Of a DNA stretch of 64,000 nucleotides, positions 25,359 through 34,752 are shown one piece after another (positions within the stretch are counted from its first letter, which is position 1; each line of letters opens with the position of its first letter). The stretch lies in the NCBI RefSeq assembly GCF_900155945.1, contig NZ_FTMN01000007.1, positions 220,520-284,519 of the forward strand, given 5' to 3'. The translations under genes and the position numbers were made by a program. Under the pieces are notes generated by a model. It was not told the DNA's origin. It saw only the letters and a program-made list of their open reading frames with translations, and did not search any database. Origin of the DNA: Marinobacterium stanieri (GTDB lineage: Bacteria; Pseudomonadota; Gammaproteobacteria; Pseudomonadales; Balneatricaceae).

Positions 25359-26777
25359 ATGTCTTCCCTGCCTTGGCACACACATTCATTGAAGCAGCTG
25401 ACCCTGTTTGCCTTTGTGCTGGCAGTTGTGCCCTTGGCCGTGCTCATGTACCAGTCGGGCAATGCCCTGGTTGACCAGTCCGAACGCGCCCGCACCCTCG
25501 CGCGCGAAATGCAGCAAAGCCGTCGCCAGACCGAGCAACTGCTGACACAGGCTGAAGATATTGTCCGTTCCGCCCGCCAGTACGACATTGTTAACCGTAT
25601 TGAGCTGCGTGAGCGCCTGCTGAGCCAGATCGATACCTTCGAGACCCTGCTGAACGGCAGTGCCCTGCCGAGCTTGCCGCAGCAGCAGTCAGCCACACTG
25701 AGCGAACACCTGAAGACTCTGAGCCAGCGCTCTTTGGAAGAAGAACCACCACGGTTCGACCCCGAACTGCTGGAGCAGTTGATTACCGAAACCCAGCAGC
25801 TCAGCGTGCAGCTTGACCAGCACTTCGATGCCCGCCTCACTGTGCTGGAAGCCCAAACCCTGGAAGAACAGCGCAAAAGCGGCTGGCAGGCGATGGCACT
25901 GGTATTGGCAACCGCCATTCTGATTCTCTTTTTCAGCGGGCGTATCAACCGCCCTGTACAGCAATTGATCCGCCGTATTCGCAGCCTGGGTGAAGGTGAG
26001 CGCAATCCCAAGCCCCTGCTTAAAGGACCTGAAGAGCTGGTGGAAGTAAACCGTCAGCTCAACTGGCTGGCCGAGCGCCTTCAAGCTTTGGAAGAAGACA
26101 AGGTACGCTTTCTGCGTCATATCTCTCATGAGCTGAAAACACCTCTGACAACCTTGCGCGAAGGTGCTGACCTGTTGTCCGAAGAGCTGGCCGGCCCACT
26201 CAATGCAAAACAACATGAGATTGTCAGTCTTTTGCAACAAAACAGCATTAGCCTGCAATCACTGATTGAGCAGTTGCTGGATTACAACCGCCTGCAACAA
26301 CCCAGCAGCCTGCAGCGCGACAAGATTTCCCTGCAGCCGATGCTGGAACGTCTGCTGGCACCGCACAGGCTGCAAATTGAACAAAAACAGTTACAGGTGA
26401 GCATTGGTCTTAATAATGTTGACCACTGGTTTACGGATTCTCAGATGTTGCAACGCATTCTCAGCAATCTGATATCCAACGCGGTACACTATGCGGACGA
26501 AGAAGGACGCATCGAGATTAAAGGCAGCCTGGATGAAGGTAAGCTGAAACTGGCTGTCGGCAACACCGGGCCTCTCATCCCGGAACAGGATTTATCGCGA
26601 CTGTTCGAACCCTTTTATCAGGGCCAGAACAAACGCAAGGGACCGCTCAAGGGGTCAGGTATCGGACTGAGCATTGCTGCTCAAGCCTGCCAGACACTCA
26701 ACGCCAACCTGGAAATCAGCCAGAATCATGATCGTTGGGTCGTCTTCACTATGGAACTGCCGAGCCTGGAGCCCTGA
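25359..26777 (+). CDS. glrK: Sensor histidine kinase of the GlrK/QseE type
   Basis: 472 aa. Membrane segments near residues 12-30 and 175-192 flank a helical periplasmic domain rich in Gln and Glu. HAMP, HisKA (HISHELKTPLTTL, His257) and HATPase (NLISNAVHYADEEG, GSGIGLSIAAQ) follow. It is followed by a small lipoprotein and a sigma54-dependent regulator with gaps of 3 bases each, the gene order of glrK-qseG-glrR in Enterobacteria. In those bacteria the system controls envelope-stress sRNAs; the role here is inferred by synteny. Confidence 0.88.
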   Translation: MSSLPWHTHSLKQLTLFAFVLAVVPLAVLMYQSGNALVDQSERARTLAREMQQSRRQTEQLLTQAEDIVRSARQYDIVNRIELRERLLSQIDTFETLLNGSALPSLPQQQSATLSEHLKTLSQRSLEEEPPRFDPELLEQLITETQQLSVQLDQHFDARLTVLEAQTLEEQRKSGWQAMALVLATAILILFFSGRINRPVQQLIRRIRSLGEGERNPKPLLKGPEELVEVNRQLNWLAERLQALEEDKVRFLRHISHELKTPLTTLREGADLLSEELAGPLNAKQHEIVSLLQQNSISLQSLIEQLLDYNRLQQPSSLQRDKISLQPMLERLLAPHRLQIEQKQLQVSIGLNNVDHWFTDSQMLQRILSNLISNAVHYADEEGRIEIKGSLDEGKLKLAVGNTGPLIPEQDLSRLFEPFYQGQNKRKGPLKGSGIGLSIAAQACQTLNANLEISQNHDRWVVFTMELPSLEP

Positions 26778-26780
26778 GCA

Positions 26781-27281
26781 ATGCAACGCTTGCCCCTGTT
26801 ATTCATTCCCTTAGTACTGTTGGCTGGTTGCCAGAGCCCTCTGTTGCCTATCAAAAGCACCAGCGAGCCTGTCAAAACACCAGCACTCAGCCATTGCCGT
26901 TTTGATACCGGTCAGTTGAGTGAATGGATAAAATATGAACATCGTTTTATTTCGTCTACAATTAGTGACAGGCAGGCGCTTTTGGGAGACGCTGAAAGAC
27001 GACAGCTTAGCGCACTTCATGCGCTACTTCTGAGTAGTCCCGGACAGTCGCAGGCACAACTGGAGCGTGCCACCAAGCTGCTGGCCAGCATTTCACCTGA
27101 TCCCAGTGATTTGTGCGCCGCCGAGCAGTACCTGGCTAACCGCCAGCATCAGCTCAATCTGCAGTTGGAGTCACTGCAACAGATCCGCGATCTGGAGCAG
27201 CAGAAAATGGAACTTGAACGTCAGGTCGATGCCCTGACAGATTTGGAACGACAGATAACGCAACAGCGTGAGGAGCACTGA
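26781..27281 (+). CDS. QseG-like lipoprotein between kinase and regulator
   Basis: 166 aa. Lipobox LAGC with Cys17, then a low-complexity stretch, a helical region, and a long C-terminal coiled coil (about 118-166, IRDLEQQKMELERQVDALTD). Its position between glrK-like and glrR-like genes matches QseG, the outer-membrane lipoprotein that modulates the kinase in Enterobacteria. Sequence similarity to QseG cannot be judged by eye; the assignment rests on position and topology. Confidence 0.75.
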   Translation: MQRLPLLFIPLVLLAGCQSPLLPIKSTSEPVKTPALSHCRFDTGQLSEWIKYEHRFISSTISDRQALLGDAERRQLSALHALLLSSPGQSQAQLERATKLLASISPDPSDLCAAEQYLANRQHQLNLQLESLQQIRDLEQQKMELERQVDALTDLERQITQQREEH

Positions 27282-27284
27282 CAG

Positions 27285-28685
27285 ATGACATCAACCCCCC
27301 ACATCCTTCTGGTTGATGATGATACCGCTCTGCTGAAGTTGCTGGAGATGCGCCTTGAGGCCTCCGGCTACACGGTCGATTGCGCCGAAAGCGGTGAAGA
27401 GGCTATTGGCCAGGTACGCCAGCAGCATTACGACCTGGTGTTGACCGACCTGAAAATGGACGGCATGGATGGTCTCACTCTTTTCACTCGCATCCAGCAG
27501 GAACAGCCTGATTTGCCGGTGATCATCATTACCGCACACGGTTCTATCCCCGAGGCCGTCGAAGCGACCCAAAAGGGCGTGTTCGGCTTCCTGTCCAAGC
27601 CGATCGACAAGCAGCATTTGCTGGATACCGTCCGCGCAGCTCTGAACAGCTCTCAGCGCAGTCTGGATCACAGCTGGCGCGAAGGCATCATCAGCCACAG
27701 CGGCCCGATGGAGCAGGTTCTCGACCAGGCTCACCGTGTAGCAGCATCTGATGTCAGCGTACTGATTACCGGCCCCAGCGGCAGCGGTAAAGAACTGGTA
27801 GCTCGTGCCATTCATAAGGCAAGTGCGCGTGCCGACCAGCCGTTCGTAGCGATCAACTGCGGCGCCCTGCCCGAGCAACTGCTGGAGTCCGAACTCTTCG
27901 GTCATACCAAGGGTGCGTTCACCGGTGCCATCAACCAGCACTCCGGCCTGTTCCGTGCGGCCCAGGGCGGCACCCTGTTCCTGGACGAGATCGGCGACAT
28001 GCCGCTGGCCCTCCAGGTGAAGCTGCTGCGTGCACTCCAGGAGCGTGTTATTCGTCCGGTTGGTTCTACCGAATCGGTTGCGATTGATGTGCGCGTCATC
28101 TCGGCAACACACCGTGATCTTGAAACCGCCATGCTGAGCCAGGAGTTCCGCGAGGATCTCTACTACCGCCTCAACGTGGTTAATCTGGAACTGCCGCCGT
28201 TGCGCGAACGTCCCGAAGACATTCCGCTGCTGGCACGCCACTTCCTGACGCTAGCTTCGCAGAAGCACAACCGCAAGGTCAAAGGCATTTCTCCGGGCGC
28301 ACTGCACCTGCTGGCTCAGGCCGCCTGGCCGGGCAACGTACGCCAGCTGGAAAACGTGATGGAGCAGGTGGTCGCACTGAGCCCCTCACCTATCATTCCG
28401 GAAGGTCTGGTATCCAAGGCGTTGGCCAATCAGGAAAGGGTTATCCCCTCGTTCAATGAGGCCCGTGCCGACTTTGAACGTCGTTACCTGATCAAGGTGC
28501 TGCAGATCACTGAAGGGAACGTGACTCACGCCTCCCGCATCGCCCAGCGTAACCGCACCGACTTCTACAAGCTGCTGAACAAGCACCAGCTGGAAGCCGC
28601 TCAGTTCAAGGCCAATGCCAAAGCCGCTGTGGCAGCCCAGAAAGAAGCGCTGAAGAAAACCCGCAAGACGCGTAAAGCCAGCTAA
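27285..28685 (+). CDS. glrR: Sigma54-dependent response regulator of the GlrR/QseF type
   Basis: 466 aa. The receiver (1-120) has Asp55 in LTDLKMDGMDG. The AAA+ domain has Walker A GPSGSGKELVARA, the sigma54-contacting GAFTGA loop, and Walker B GGTLFLDEIGD. A Fis-type HTH lies near the C-terminus (GNVTHASRIAQRNRTDFYKLL), followed by a basic tail. It activates RpoN promoters when phosphorylated, presumably by the kinase two genes upstream. A strong terminator follows. Confidence 0.93.
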   Translation: MTSTPHILLVDDDTALLKLLEMRLEASGYTVDCAESGEEAIGQVRQQHYDLVLTDLKMDGMDGLTLFTRIQQEQPDLPVIIITAHGSIPEAVEATQKGVFGFLSKPIDKQHLLDTVRAALNSSQRSLDHSWREGIISHSGPMEQVLDQAHRVAASDVSVLITGPSGSGKELVARAIHKASARADQPFVAINCGALPEQLLESELFGHTKGAFTGAINQHSGLFRAAQGGTLFLDEIGDMPLALQVKLLRALQERVIRPVGSTESVAIDVRVISATHRDLETAMLSQEFREDLYYRLNVVNLELPPLRERPEDIPLLARHFLTLASQKHNRKVKGISPGALHLLAQAAWPGNVRQLENVMEQVVALSPSPIIPEGLVSKALANQERVIPSFNEARADFERRYLIKVLQITEGNVTHASRIAQRNRTDFYKLLNKHQLEAAQFKANAKAAVAAQKEALKKTRKTRKAS

Positions 28686-28704
28686 GGCTGAGCCAGGCTT
28701 GCCA

Positions 28705-28751
28705 AACTGCCTGACCCGGAGTGACAGCACACCGGGATCAGGCAGTTTTTC
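28705..28751 (+). terminator. Rho-independent terminator after glrR-like gene
   Basis: AACTGCCTGACCCGG pairs with CCGGGATCAGGCAGTT around a 12-base loop and is followed by TTTTT. The remaining 28752-28899 spacer holds only short CACCTGCG-like repeats and must contain the next gene's promoter. Confidence 0.85.
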
Positions 28752-28899
28752 GTTACCCGCTCAACCACCCCACTCCTGCGCCAACACCTGCGCTAATACC
28801 TGCCAAGCACCCAGCACCCAAATTCGCTTTCAGACTTGGACTTTTGCCACTGCTTTAATACCATGCGCCTGTTTTCCTGATTGAACGGATGGCTGCTCC

Positions 28900-30270
28900 A
28901 TGTCTGCTCCCTCACTGAACGAAGCCCTGGCTTTAATGAACCAACAGGCTTTTCCGGCGGCTGCCGCCATCTGCCGTCAGCACCTCGCTGTGCGCGCTGA
29001 CGATTTCAACGCCCGCCACCTGCTCGGCCTGATCGAATTCAAGGCCGGTCAGTTGCTGGCCGCCACCAAGGATTTGCAGAAGGCCAGCCGCCTGCCTGTT
29101 GCCGCCCGTTTCAAAGCCCAGGCATTGAGCAATCTGGCACTGGTCCTTCAGGCGCGGGGCCGACTGGAGAACGCCTGTGAGGCTCTGCAACAGGCAATCG
29201 AATACCAGCCCAAGGAACTCGCCTTTCATCTCAATCTGCTAGGTGCACTGGAAAAGCGTAGTGACTGGTCCGCTATCATTGCGCACCTGAAGGGTTTCAC
29301 CAGCTTGCAGCAGCACCCCGAAGCCCGCCTGTCACTGGCCGTCGCGCTTCGGCACACCGACCAGAATCAACAAGCGCTGGCGTTGCTCGAGACGACTCTG
29401 AACAGTCTTGACGCCGAGGCTGAATGGGCATTAAACGCGGCCATCCTCAACCAGATCGAGCCCGTTATCAAATACGGTCAACAGACGAACCAGGCCGCAC
29501 ACTGGCTGACACAGGTCGCTGATTATATGGCTGAAGAGGGGTTCGCCACTTTGGCCACACCCGTTTACCAGGCCGCACTGGAACTGGACCCGAGCAATGT
29601 CAGCGTACGTCATATGCTCAGCGCTGCAGCGGGCGAGTGCACAGCCCAGGCCCCCGATGCTTACGTGGAAAGTCTCTATGATCAGCATGCTGATGCGTTC
29701 GAGGAGCGACTGACGGGCCGACTGGGTTATCAAGCCCCCACCCTGCTGGCCGAGCGTTTGCCAGAGTTCACCCAAGGAGCAATCAATACCCTGCTGGATC
29801 TTGGCTGCGGTACAGGACTATGCGGGCAGGCATTGCAGCCGGTTCTTCACCCTCGAAACCTGATTGGTTGCGACCTGTCCCAGCAAATGCTGTCACATGC
29901 AGCTGAAAAGTCGGTCTATACCGAGCTGCTGCATGCCGACTTGATGAGCACCCTTGCCAAGCCCTGGCAGGCGGACCTTATTACCGCGACAGATGTACTT
30001 ATCTATACCGGCGAGCTGTCACCTGTACTGCAGGCAGCCTTCAATGCACTCACGCCCGGAGGGTTGTTTGCCTTCACATTGGAGACCTGTAGCCACTCGG
30101 AGGGTGTCATGCTGGATGCATCAGGCCGTTATCGTCATGATGCACAGAAGCTGCTTAAAAACGCACAAGAGCAGGGCTATGAAGTCTGTGTTGCTGAGGA
30201 GTTTCCGCTGCGTCGCGAGCAGGGCAATATGCTGGAAGGGGCGCTGATTATTCTGCGTCGCCCCTGTTAA
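28900..30270 (+). CDS. TPR protein fused to a class I SAM methyltransferase
   Basis: 456 aa. The first 250 residues are tetratricopeptide-like helical pairs (ALALMNQQAFPAAAAICRQ, ARHLLGLIEFKAGQL, LSNLALVLQARGRLENAC). The C-terminal part is a Rossmann methyltransferase with SAM motif LLDLGCGTGLCGQAL near residue 300 and a later LITATDVLIYTG. The substrate is unknown; TPR-methyltransferases often modify proteins or cell-surface components. Its 3' end overlaps the convergent tmcA 3' end by 23 bases. Confidence 0.87.
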   Translation: MSAPSLNEALALMNQQAFPAAAAICRQHLAVRADDFNARHLLGLIEFKAGQLLAATKDLQKASRLPVAARFKAQALSNLALVLQARGRLENACEALQQAIEYQPKELAFHLNLLGALEKRSDWSAIIAHLKGFTSLQQHPEARLSLAVALRHTDQNQQALALLETTLNSLDAEAEWALNAAILNQIEPVIKYGQQTNQAAHWLTQVADYMAEEGFATLATPVYQAALELDPSNVSVRHMLSAAAGECTAQAPDAYVESLYDQHADAFEERLTGRLGYQAPTLLAERLPEFTQGAINTLLDLGCGTGLCGQALQPVLHPRNLIGCDLSQQMLSHAAEKSVYTELLHADLMSTLAKPWQADLITATDVLIYTGELSPVLQAAFNALTPGGLFAFTLETCSHSEGVMLDASGRYRHDAQKLLKNAQEQGYEVCVAEEFPLRREQGNMLEGALIILRRPC

Positions 30271-32317
30271 GCAACACTTCACACAACTGACGCAGGCGCT
30301 CCAACTGAGGCTTTTTTCCGACCGGCTGAAGCTGTGCAGACGGCGCCTGCTGACGCAGAATTCGCTGACACAACAGCTCTTGGTCGGCAGCGGACAGTTC
30401 CAGCAGATGCCACAGAGGCAAGCTTGCGTGCACCAGCCGAGTTAATGGCACCAGGCTGGACTCCAGCGTTCTGTTCGCTCGGGCGAAACCAAGCAAACGC
30501 TCGCGTGTGGAAGCGTCCAGGGGCTCAGAATTCAGCCCTCGCATCAAGGCCGGCAGATAGACCGCTTCCAGATCAGCCAGCTGCCCCGACAAGCGCAACA
30601 ACAGGCTTTGTCGATACCATTCACGCGCCTCGGCAAACCAGGCTGAGACGTCATCACTGAGCGGTTTTACCACCAGCAAGGCATGGCTGCCCGCCACCGG
30701 GTCGCGCTGCTCGCCCAGTCGCACAGGCCAATAATCCGATTGTTGCCAGAAGCTCAGTAATCCGGGCTCAGAGGCAAAGCTGGCCCCCATGTAATCAACC
30801 CCTTCCGCCTTTGCGCTTCGCTCAATCGCCTGTAACAGCCTTTGGCCAAGCCCCTTTTGCTGGGCGGAGGGATGTACAGCAATGCGCACCACGCGCCAGC
30901 CTTGCCATTGTGCCACTTCGCCCCACCCTTCTTGTGCCACCAGTGTCTGCGGCAGCAAATGTCCCCGGGGTCGACGACGCCCCTCCCAGATAGCTTCGGT
31001 AAGCTCCGGAGCCAAAGGCCCTTCCCGTGCCACCAGTGCGCATGCGACTGGCTGCCCTTCCAGGCTCAAGGCAAAAACATCAATATTGGGACTGTCCAGA
31101 AGGATACGCAGATCACCCGGCGTGGTGCGGTAGTGCGCCAGCACCAGCAAACCGAATATGGCACTCAAGCGCTCAGAATCAGCAGCCAATTCAGCTCGGT
31201 CCACCTGTTCAAAAACGGGAGTGCCTGAAAGGTTCGGAGCGGGCGCATCGGCATCGAGCAATAACAGTCGATTACACAGTGCCTCCAGCGGGTCAGGCGC
31301 TTGCCAGCGAACGGGGGCTTTGAGATGCAATTCGGTGAACGCCTGCCCAGTCTCACGCATCCTTTTCAGAAATCTGAGAGCAAACCCCTGGCCGTTACCT
31401 TCATATCCTTGCAGCGTGGTGGCAAATACCACGTGAGAGTACCGCTGCAGCAGTTCCGTCAGCACAGGGACAGGAATCGCAGCAGCTTCATCTATCAGCA
31501 GCACTTCAGCCTCAGGCACCTGGCGTAACACCTCATCCGGGCGCATAAACCTGAGCACCGGTGAGTGCTCTGGCGCCGCCAACTCGACCTGAGCCATCAG
31601 CGAAGCAATTGCGGCTTTATCCGGCGCCGTTACAAGAACACTTCGCCCCTGCTGCAACAATTCAGCCGCGGCAATGCCCAAAGCCGCACTCTTGCCGCGC
31701 CCACGATCAGCCGTCAGCACCAGCGGGTGGCGACGGCGCTGGCATGTGTGCAGAATCGCCTGGACTGCATCTGCCTGATCGCCGGTCAGGCAAGGGCCCT
31801 CAGGCAATACCTCAACCTCAGGTTCCGGCCAGTGCTCTGGCAACACCAGGGTTTCGGGTGTCAGTTGAACCAGGTGGGCAGAAGCCTGCAGGCAACCCAC
31901 CAGGTATTTAAGGAAGTGCCCCCGAATCTGCTCTGGCCGATAAGGCTCAACACAGAGCGAACGGTATTCAGGGTCTGCGAATTCGCCCCACTCGCTTGGC
32001 TCTGGCGTCATCAACACCAGAACGCCACCGCCCCTCAGGGTGCCACAGAGCTGACCAAAGGCGTTCGGATTAAAACCGGCAAAGGTATCAAACAGCAGGT
32101 AATCAAGCGTCTGCCCCAGAAAGATCTGAGCCTGACGGGACTCAATGGGATGAAGGGAGGACAGTGGCTGGTCGGATACCAGCAGTCCCTCACCTTGAAG
32201 GAGTGGCAGCAGATCACGCTCAAGCCGATCACGCACCAGCTGGCGCGGCCCCTGAGCCCAGATCAAAACACGTTGTCGGGAGTGCTGCAGGCGCCGTAAA
32301 AAAGACGCCAGGCTCAT
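30248..32317 (-). CDS. tmcA: tRNA(Met) cytidine acetyltransferase TmcA
   Basis: 689 aa, the usual length. Domain order is an N-terminal DUF1726-like region, an RNA helicase module with Walker A TADRGRGKSAALG and LLIDEAAAIPVP, then a GNAT domain (RIAVHPSAQQKGLGQRLL) and a C-terminal tRNA-binding part. It makes N4-acetylcytidine at the wobble base of elongator tRNA-Met using acetyl-CoA and ATP. Its start overlaps the upstream degenerate GGDEF gene's stop by four bases (ATGA), so the two are coupled. Confidence 0.96.
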   Translation of the reverse strand: MSLASFLRRLQHSRQRVLIWAQGPRQLVRDRLERDLLPLLQGEGLLVSDQPLSSLHPIESRQAQIFLGQTLDYLLFDTFAGFNPNAFGQLCGTLRGGGVLVLMTPEPSEWGEFADPEYRSLCVEPYRPEQIRGHFLKYLVGCLQASAHLVQLTPETLVLPEHWPEPEVEVLPEGPCLTGDQADAVQAILHTCQRRRHPLVLTADRGRGKSAALGIAAAELLQQGRSVLVTAPDKAAIASLMAQVELAAPEHSPVLRFMRPDEVLRQVPEAEVLLIDEAAAIPVPVLTELLQRYSHVVFATTLQGYEGNGQGFALRFLKRMRETGQAFTELHLKAPVRWQAPDPLEALCNRLLLLDADAPAPNLSGTPVFEQVDRAELAADSERLSAIFGLLVLAHYRTTPGDLRILLDSPNIDVFALSLEGQPVACALVAREGPLAPELTEAIWEGRRRPRGHLLPQTLVAQEGWGEVAQWQGWRVVRIAVHPSAQQKGLGQRLLQAIERSAKAEGVDYMGASFASEPGLLSFWQQSDYWPVRLGEQRDPVAGSHALLVVKPLSDDVSAWFAEAREWYRQSLLLRLSGQLADLEAVYLPALMRGLNSEPLDASTRERLLGFARANRTLESSLVPLTRLVHASLPLWHLLELSAADQELLCQRILRQQAPSAQLQPVGKKPQLERLRQLCEVLLNRGDAE

Positions 32318-33018
32318 CCCTCGGAATACATCATGTTATCGTCAGGGCTGGTGACATGCTCAGCTTCATAATAGACACCAGGCTCCTGCTCGTTCTGCAT
32401 GCGATTGCCCAGGTACTCCAGAACACGTGCCAGGTTCAGACTGCCGCGCGGCTGAAAAGTCTGTGATACCAGCCAGAGGTCGGACGGTTGGATATCCGTA
32501 TGTTCAAGAATCTGCTCATAGCAGCGTTGAGCAAGCGCACCGGCATGCTCATTGGTGGCCGGAAGAACAGCACCGATTTCATGCTCACCGTCCCAGCCGA
32601 TCAGGTCACCCGGGCGGGACAGCTCTTCGCTGAGCACGCGGATAAGCTGCAACAGGTGTTCACGTTTAACCTTAGCGCCCAGGCTGATGCGCATGACGGT
32701 CAACGGGCTGAACTCGCGTACGGCACGCCGACACTCAAGCGCCAGCATGTGACGATACCAGTGCTCGGTGGCAATGCCGGTATTGGGATCAACAGCCAAC
32801 AGAGGCTCGTTTGCTTGAGTAACAGCACGACTCATGCTTCTGTTGCGCAGCATCATGAACAGCACCAGGCTCACCACCAGCGCGAGACCGGCCAGTAGCT
32901 TGAGCCCCATTGACGTCTCGCCACCTGCTGTCAGCGCCAGCACTAACGCATTGAGCACCATCAACAGGGTGACCAGATAACGACTGCGCTTTAGCTGTTC
33001 CACAAAAACCGAGTCCAT
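32314..33018 (-). CDS. Membrane protein with degenerate GGDEF-like domain
   Basis: 234 aa from ATG 33018 with GAGG upstream; a TTG start at 33075 is possible. Two membrane segments (about 16-33 and 42-58) are followed by a domain with GGDEF-like spacing: LLAVDPNTGIATEHWYRHML in place of the usual DxLTGLxNR, and WDGEHEIGAVLP where RxGGDEFxxxLP should be. The catalytic motif is lost, so cyclase activity is not expected. It is translationally coupled to tmcA. A sensing or binding role is possible. Confidence 0.68.
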   Translation of the reverse strand: MDSVFVEQLKRSRYLVTLLMVLNALVLALTAGGETSMGLKLLAGLALVVSLVLFMMLRNRSMSRAVTQANEPLLAVDPNTGIATEHWYRHMLALECRRAVREFSPLTVMRISLGAKVKREHLLQLIRVLSEELSRPGDLIGWDGEHEIGAVLPATNEHAGALAQRCYEQILEHTDIQPSDLWLVSQTFQPRGSLNLARVLEYLGNRMQNEQEPGVYYEAEHVTSPDDNMMYSEG

Positions 33019-33084
33019 GCCGGCATCCTCACCTTTATCCCTGTTCAGTAAAGCGGCTTTTACCGCTGAATTCAATACGCGACA

Positions 33085-33672
33085 CTAACCGCGCTTCTGG
33101 TGTTTTTCCCAGTTATGCTGACGTGCCTGGGCATTCTTGCGCAGCATCAAATAGACCGCTGCCAAGCCGCCCTGATGCGGTTGGGCCGAGTGAAAAGCCA
33201 TCACCAGATCAAGCTGCTTGAGCCACTGGTCCAGATAGCTCTTGAGCTTGTTGGCCGGGTCTTCAACGCTGCGTGCACGCCCAATCTGGACTAGCACCGT
33301 TCTGATGCCCAACTCATGGCTTTGACGCACAAAGCTCACCAGTTCGTCACGGGCCTGAGCGGGTTCAAAATGCTGCAGGTTCAGGCTCGCATCACAACTG
33401 TAGCGGCCAAGGCGCAGATTTCTGAAGACACCTTCCTGCACACCGTCTCGTTTCCAGCTGATGGGATCAGCCGGGTGCAGCCATTCAACCTGGTCCAGCG
33501 ACAACCCTTCAGGGGAGCCCTGAGCCAAACGACGTCGAATACTCTTGCCGGGGTCTGCTCTGAGTGAACGTGCAGCCGGTACCGCAGGGCCTGAGCCTGT
33601 GTCTTGCCGGATACGCTGCACACCTTCTGCCTGCATCAGTTCGGAAAAACTGTCATCGTGCCAAGATTGCAT
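33085..33672 (-). CDS. Smr domain protein (YdaL-like)
   Basis: 195 aa from ATG 33672 with GAGGAGAGG upstream. The N-terminal half is charged and poorly structured. The Smr domain occupies about 95-185: LRLGRYSCDASLNLQHFEPAQA, VLVQIGRAR, and the closing GGLAAVYLMLRK. Smr proteins are nucleases or nucleic-acid binders related to the MutS2 C-terminus. The usual DLHG motif reads NLQH here, so the catalytic residues seem altered. It lies just upstream of the degenerate GGDEF gene and is probably co-transcribed. Confidence 0.82.
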   Translation of the reverse strand: MQSWHDDSFSELMQAEGVQRIRQDTGSGPAVPAARSLRADPGKSIRRRLAQGSPEGLSLDQVEWLHPADPISWKRDGVQEGVFRNLRLGRYSCDASLNLQHFEPAQARDELVSFVRQSHELGIRTVLVQIGRARSVEDPANKLKSYLDQWLKQLDLVMAFHSAQPHQGGLAAVYLMLRKNAQARQHNWEKHQKRG

Positions 33673-33800
33673 GGGCCTCTCCTCGTATCCGTATAGTACG
33701 TACTGTATTGTGACAGCAGTCTGTACGGAATTGAACGTTTTGCAGCGGTAGCATTCTCTATTAGAGTGTAAGCAAGCAACGGCAGAGGTAATCAACAGTC

Positions 33801-34583
33801 ATGCAGCGCCTGATCATCGTCTTTACCCTCATTGTTTTCGTGGCCGCCGGCTACCTGTTCCTGCAACCCGCCTCTGAGCAAGCAGTTACCACCGACGACA
33901 CTCCGCCTCCTGTCTCTGAACAGGCCAAACGTGATGCTCAGGAACATATTTCCAGTCTGACCCAGCAGGCTGCCGAACAAACCCTTGCCATGAATGAAGC
34001 CGACCACTTTGTGACGGGGGACCAGCTGCTGCAACTGCCCGCCAAAGCCCAGGGCTCTGGTGATGCCATTTCAATGAATGAGGCCGATACCAACAGCACG
34101 GCGGTGGCCTTTGCCGTTGATCGTGCCAAGATCGGCACCAACAACACTGCTGGCAGCAGTGCCGCCGCGTTGGCTTCCATGGATAAACTGCGCCTGCAGG
34201 AGCTGCTGAATAACCCCGACCAGGCACGTAGCGAAGTGTTCTATATTCACTCGGTGGATGGTGCCGATCGCCAGGGGCTTTGGGGCATTATTCATCAGGG
34301 ACTGATCGAAACCTTTACCCGAGGCATTCGCATTGATGACCGCTCCCGCCTGCTCAGCGTGACGATTCCCGAGGATGCAGACGAACCGCTCTCCGACCAG
34401 CGCAGCTCCTGGCTGGGTACTTTGCTGAAAAACAAGGTGGAGACTACCTGGGTCTATAACTACGAGCACGGTTTATTGGGTCAGAACCCCGACGTCATCC
34501 ATCCTGGTCAACAATTGATCATTGTTCGCTTTGATGAAGATGAGCTGATCAACATCTATAACCACTTCATCCAGCAGCACTAA
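33801..34583 (+). CDS. Hypothetical secreted or anchored protein with LysM-like C-terminus
   Basis: 260 aa. The N-terminal hydrophobic stretch (about 3-22) is a signal anchor or signal peptide. A disordered Asn/Thr/Ala-rich region follows, with the repeated segment MNEAD (residues 60 and 92). The C-terminal 110 residues are compact (VFYIHSVDGADRQGLWGIIH to HPGQQLIIVRFDED). The last part, NPDVIHPGQQLII, matches the end of a LysM repeat, so a peptidoglycan-facing role is possible. The family is not recognised. Confidence 0.65.
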   Translation: MQRLIIVFTLIVFVAAGYLFLQPASEQAVTTDDTPPPVSEQAKRDAQEHISSLTQQAAEQTLAMNEADHFVTGDQLLQLPAKAQGSGDAISMNEADTNSTAVAFAVDRAKIGTNNTAGSSAAALASMDKLRLQELLNNPDQARSEVFYIHSVDGADRQGLWGIIHQGLIETFTRGIRIDDRSRLLSVTIPEDADEPLSDQRSSWLGTLLKNKVETTWVYNYEHGLLGQNPDVIHPGQQLIIVRFDEDELINIYNHFIQQH

Positions 34584-34628
34584 ATTGCCGGGCTTCAGAG
34601 CGAAGCCCGCGCCTCTCGCGCATTTCAG

Positions 34629-34657
34629 TGGACCTTACCCCGGGGTTAGAGTATAAT
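34629..34657 (+). promoter_or_regulatory. Sigma70-type promoter for deaD
   Basis: -35 TGGACC (34629-34634) and -10 TATAAT (34652-34657) are separated by 17 bases. They lie about 95 bases before the deaD ATG, leaving a leader of roughly 90 nt, as is common for cold-inducible deaD genes. A GC hairpin (34589-34609) without T-run follows the previous gene. Confidence 0.7.
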
Positions 34658-34752
34658 TTGCGCCTTATTCAAGGCAGCACCGCGCTTTTATCAAATCAGA
34701 CACGCGCATCTCTGTTGCCTCCTCTAAAAAAGACCCAGGTGTAACTCACAGC

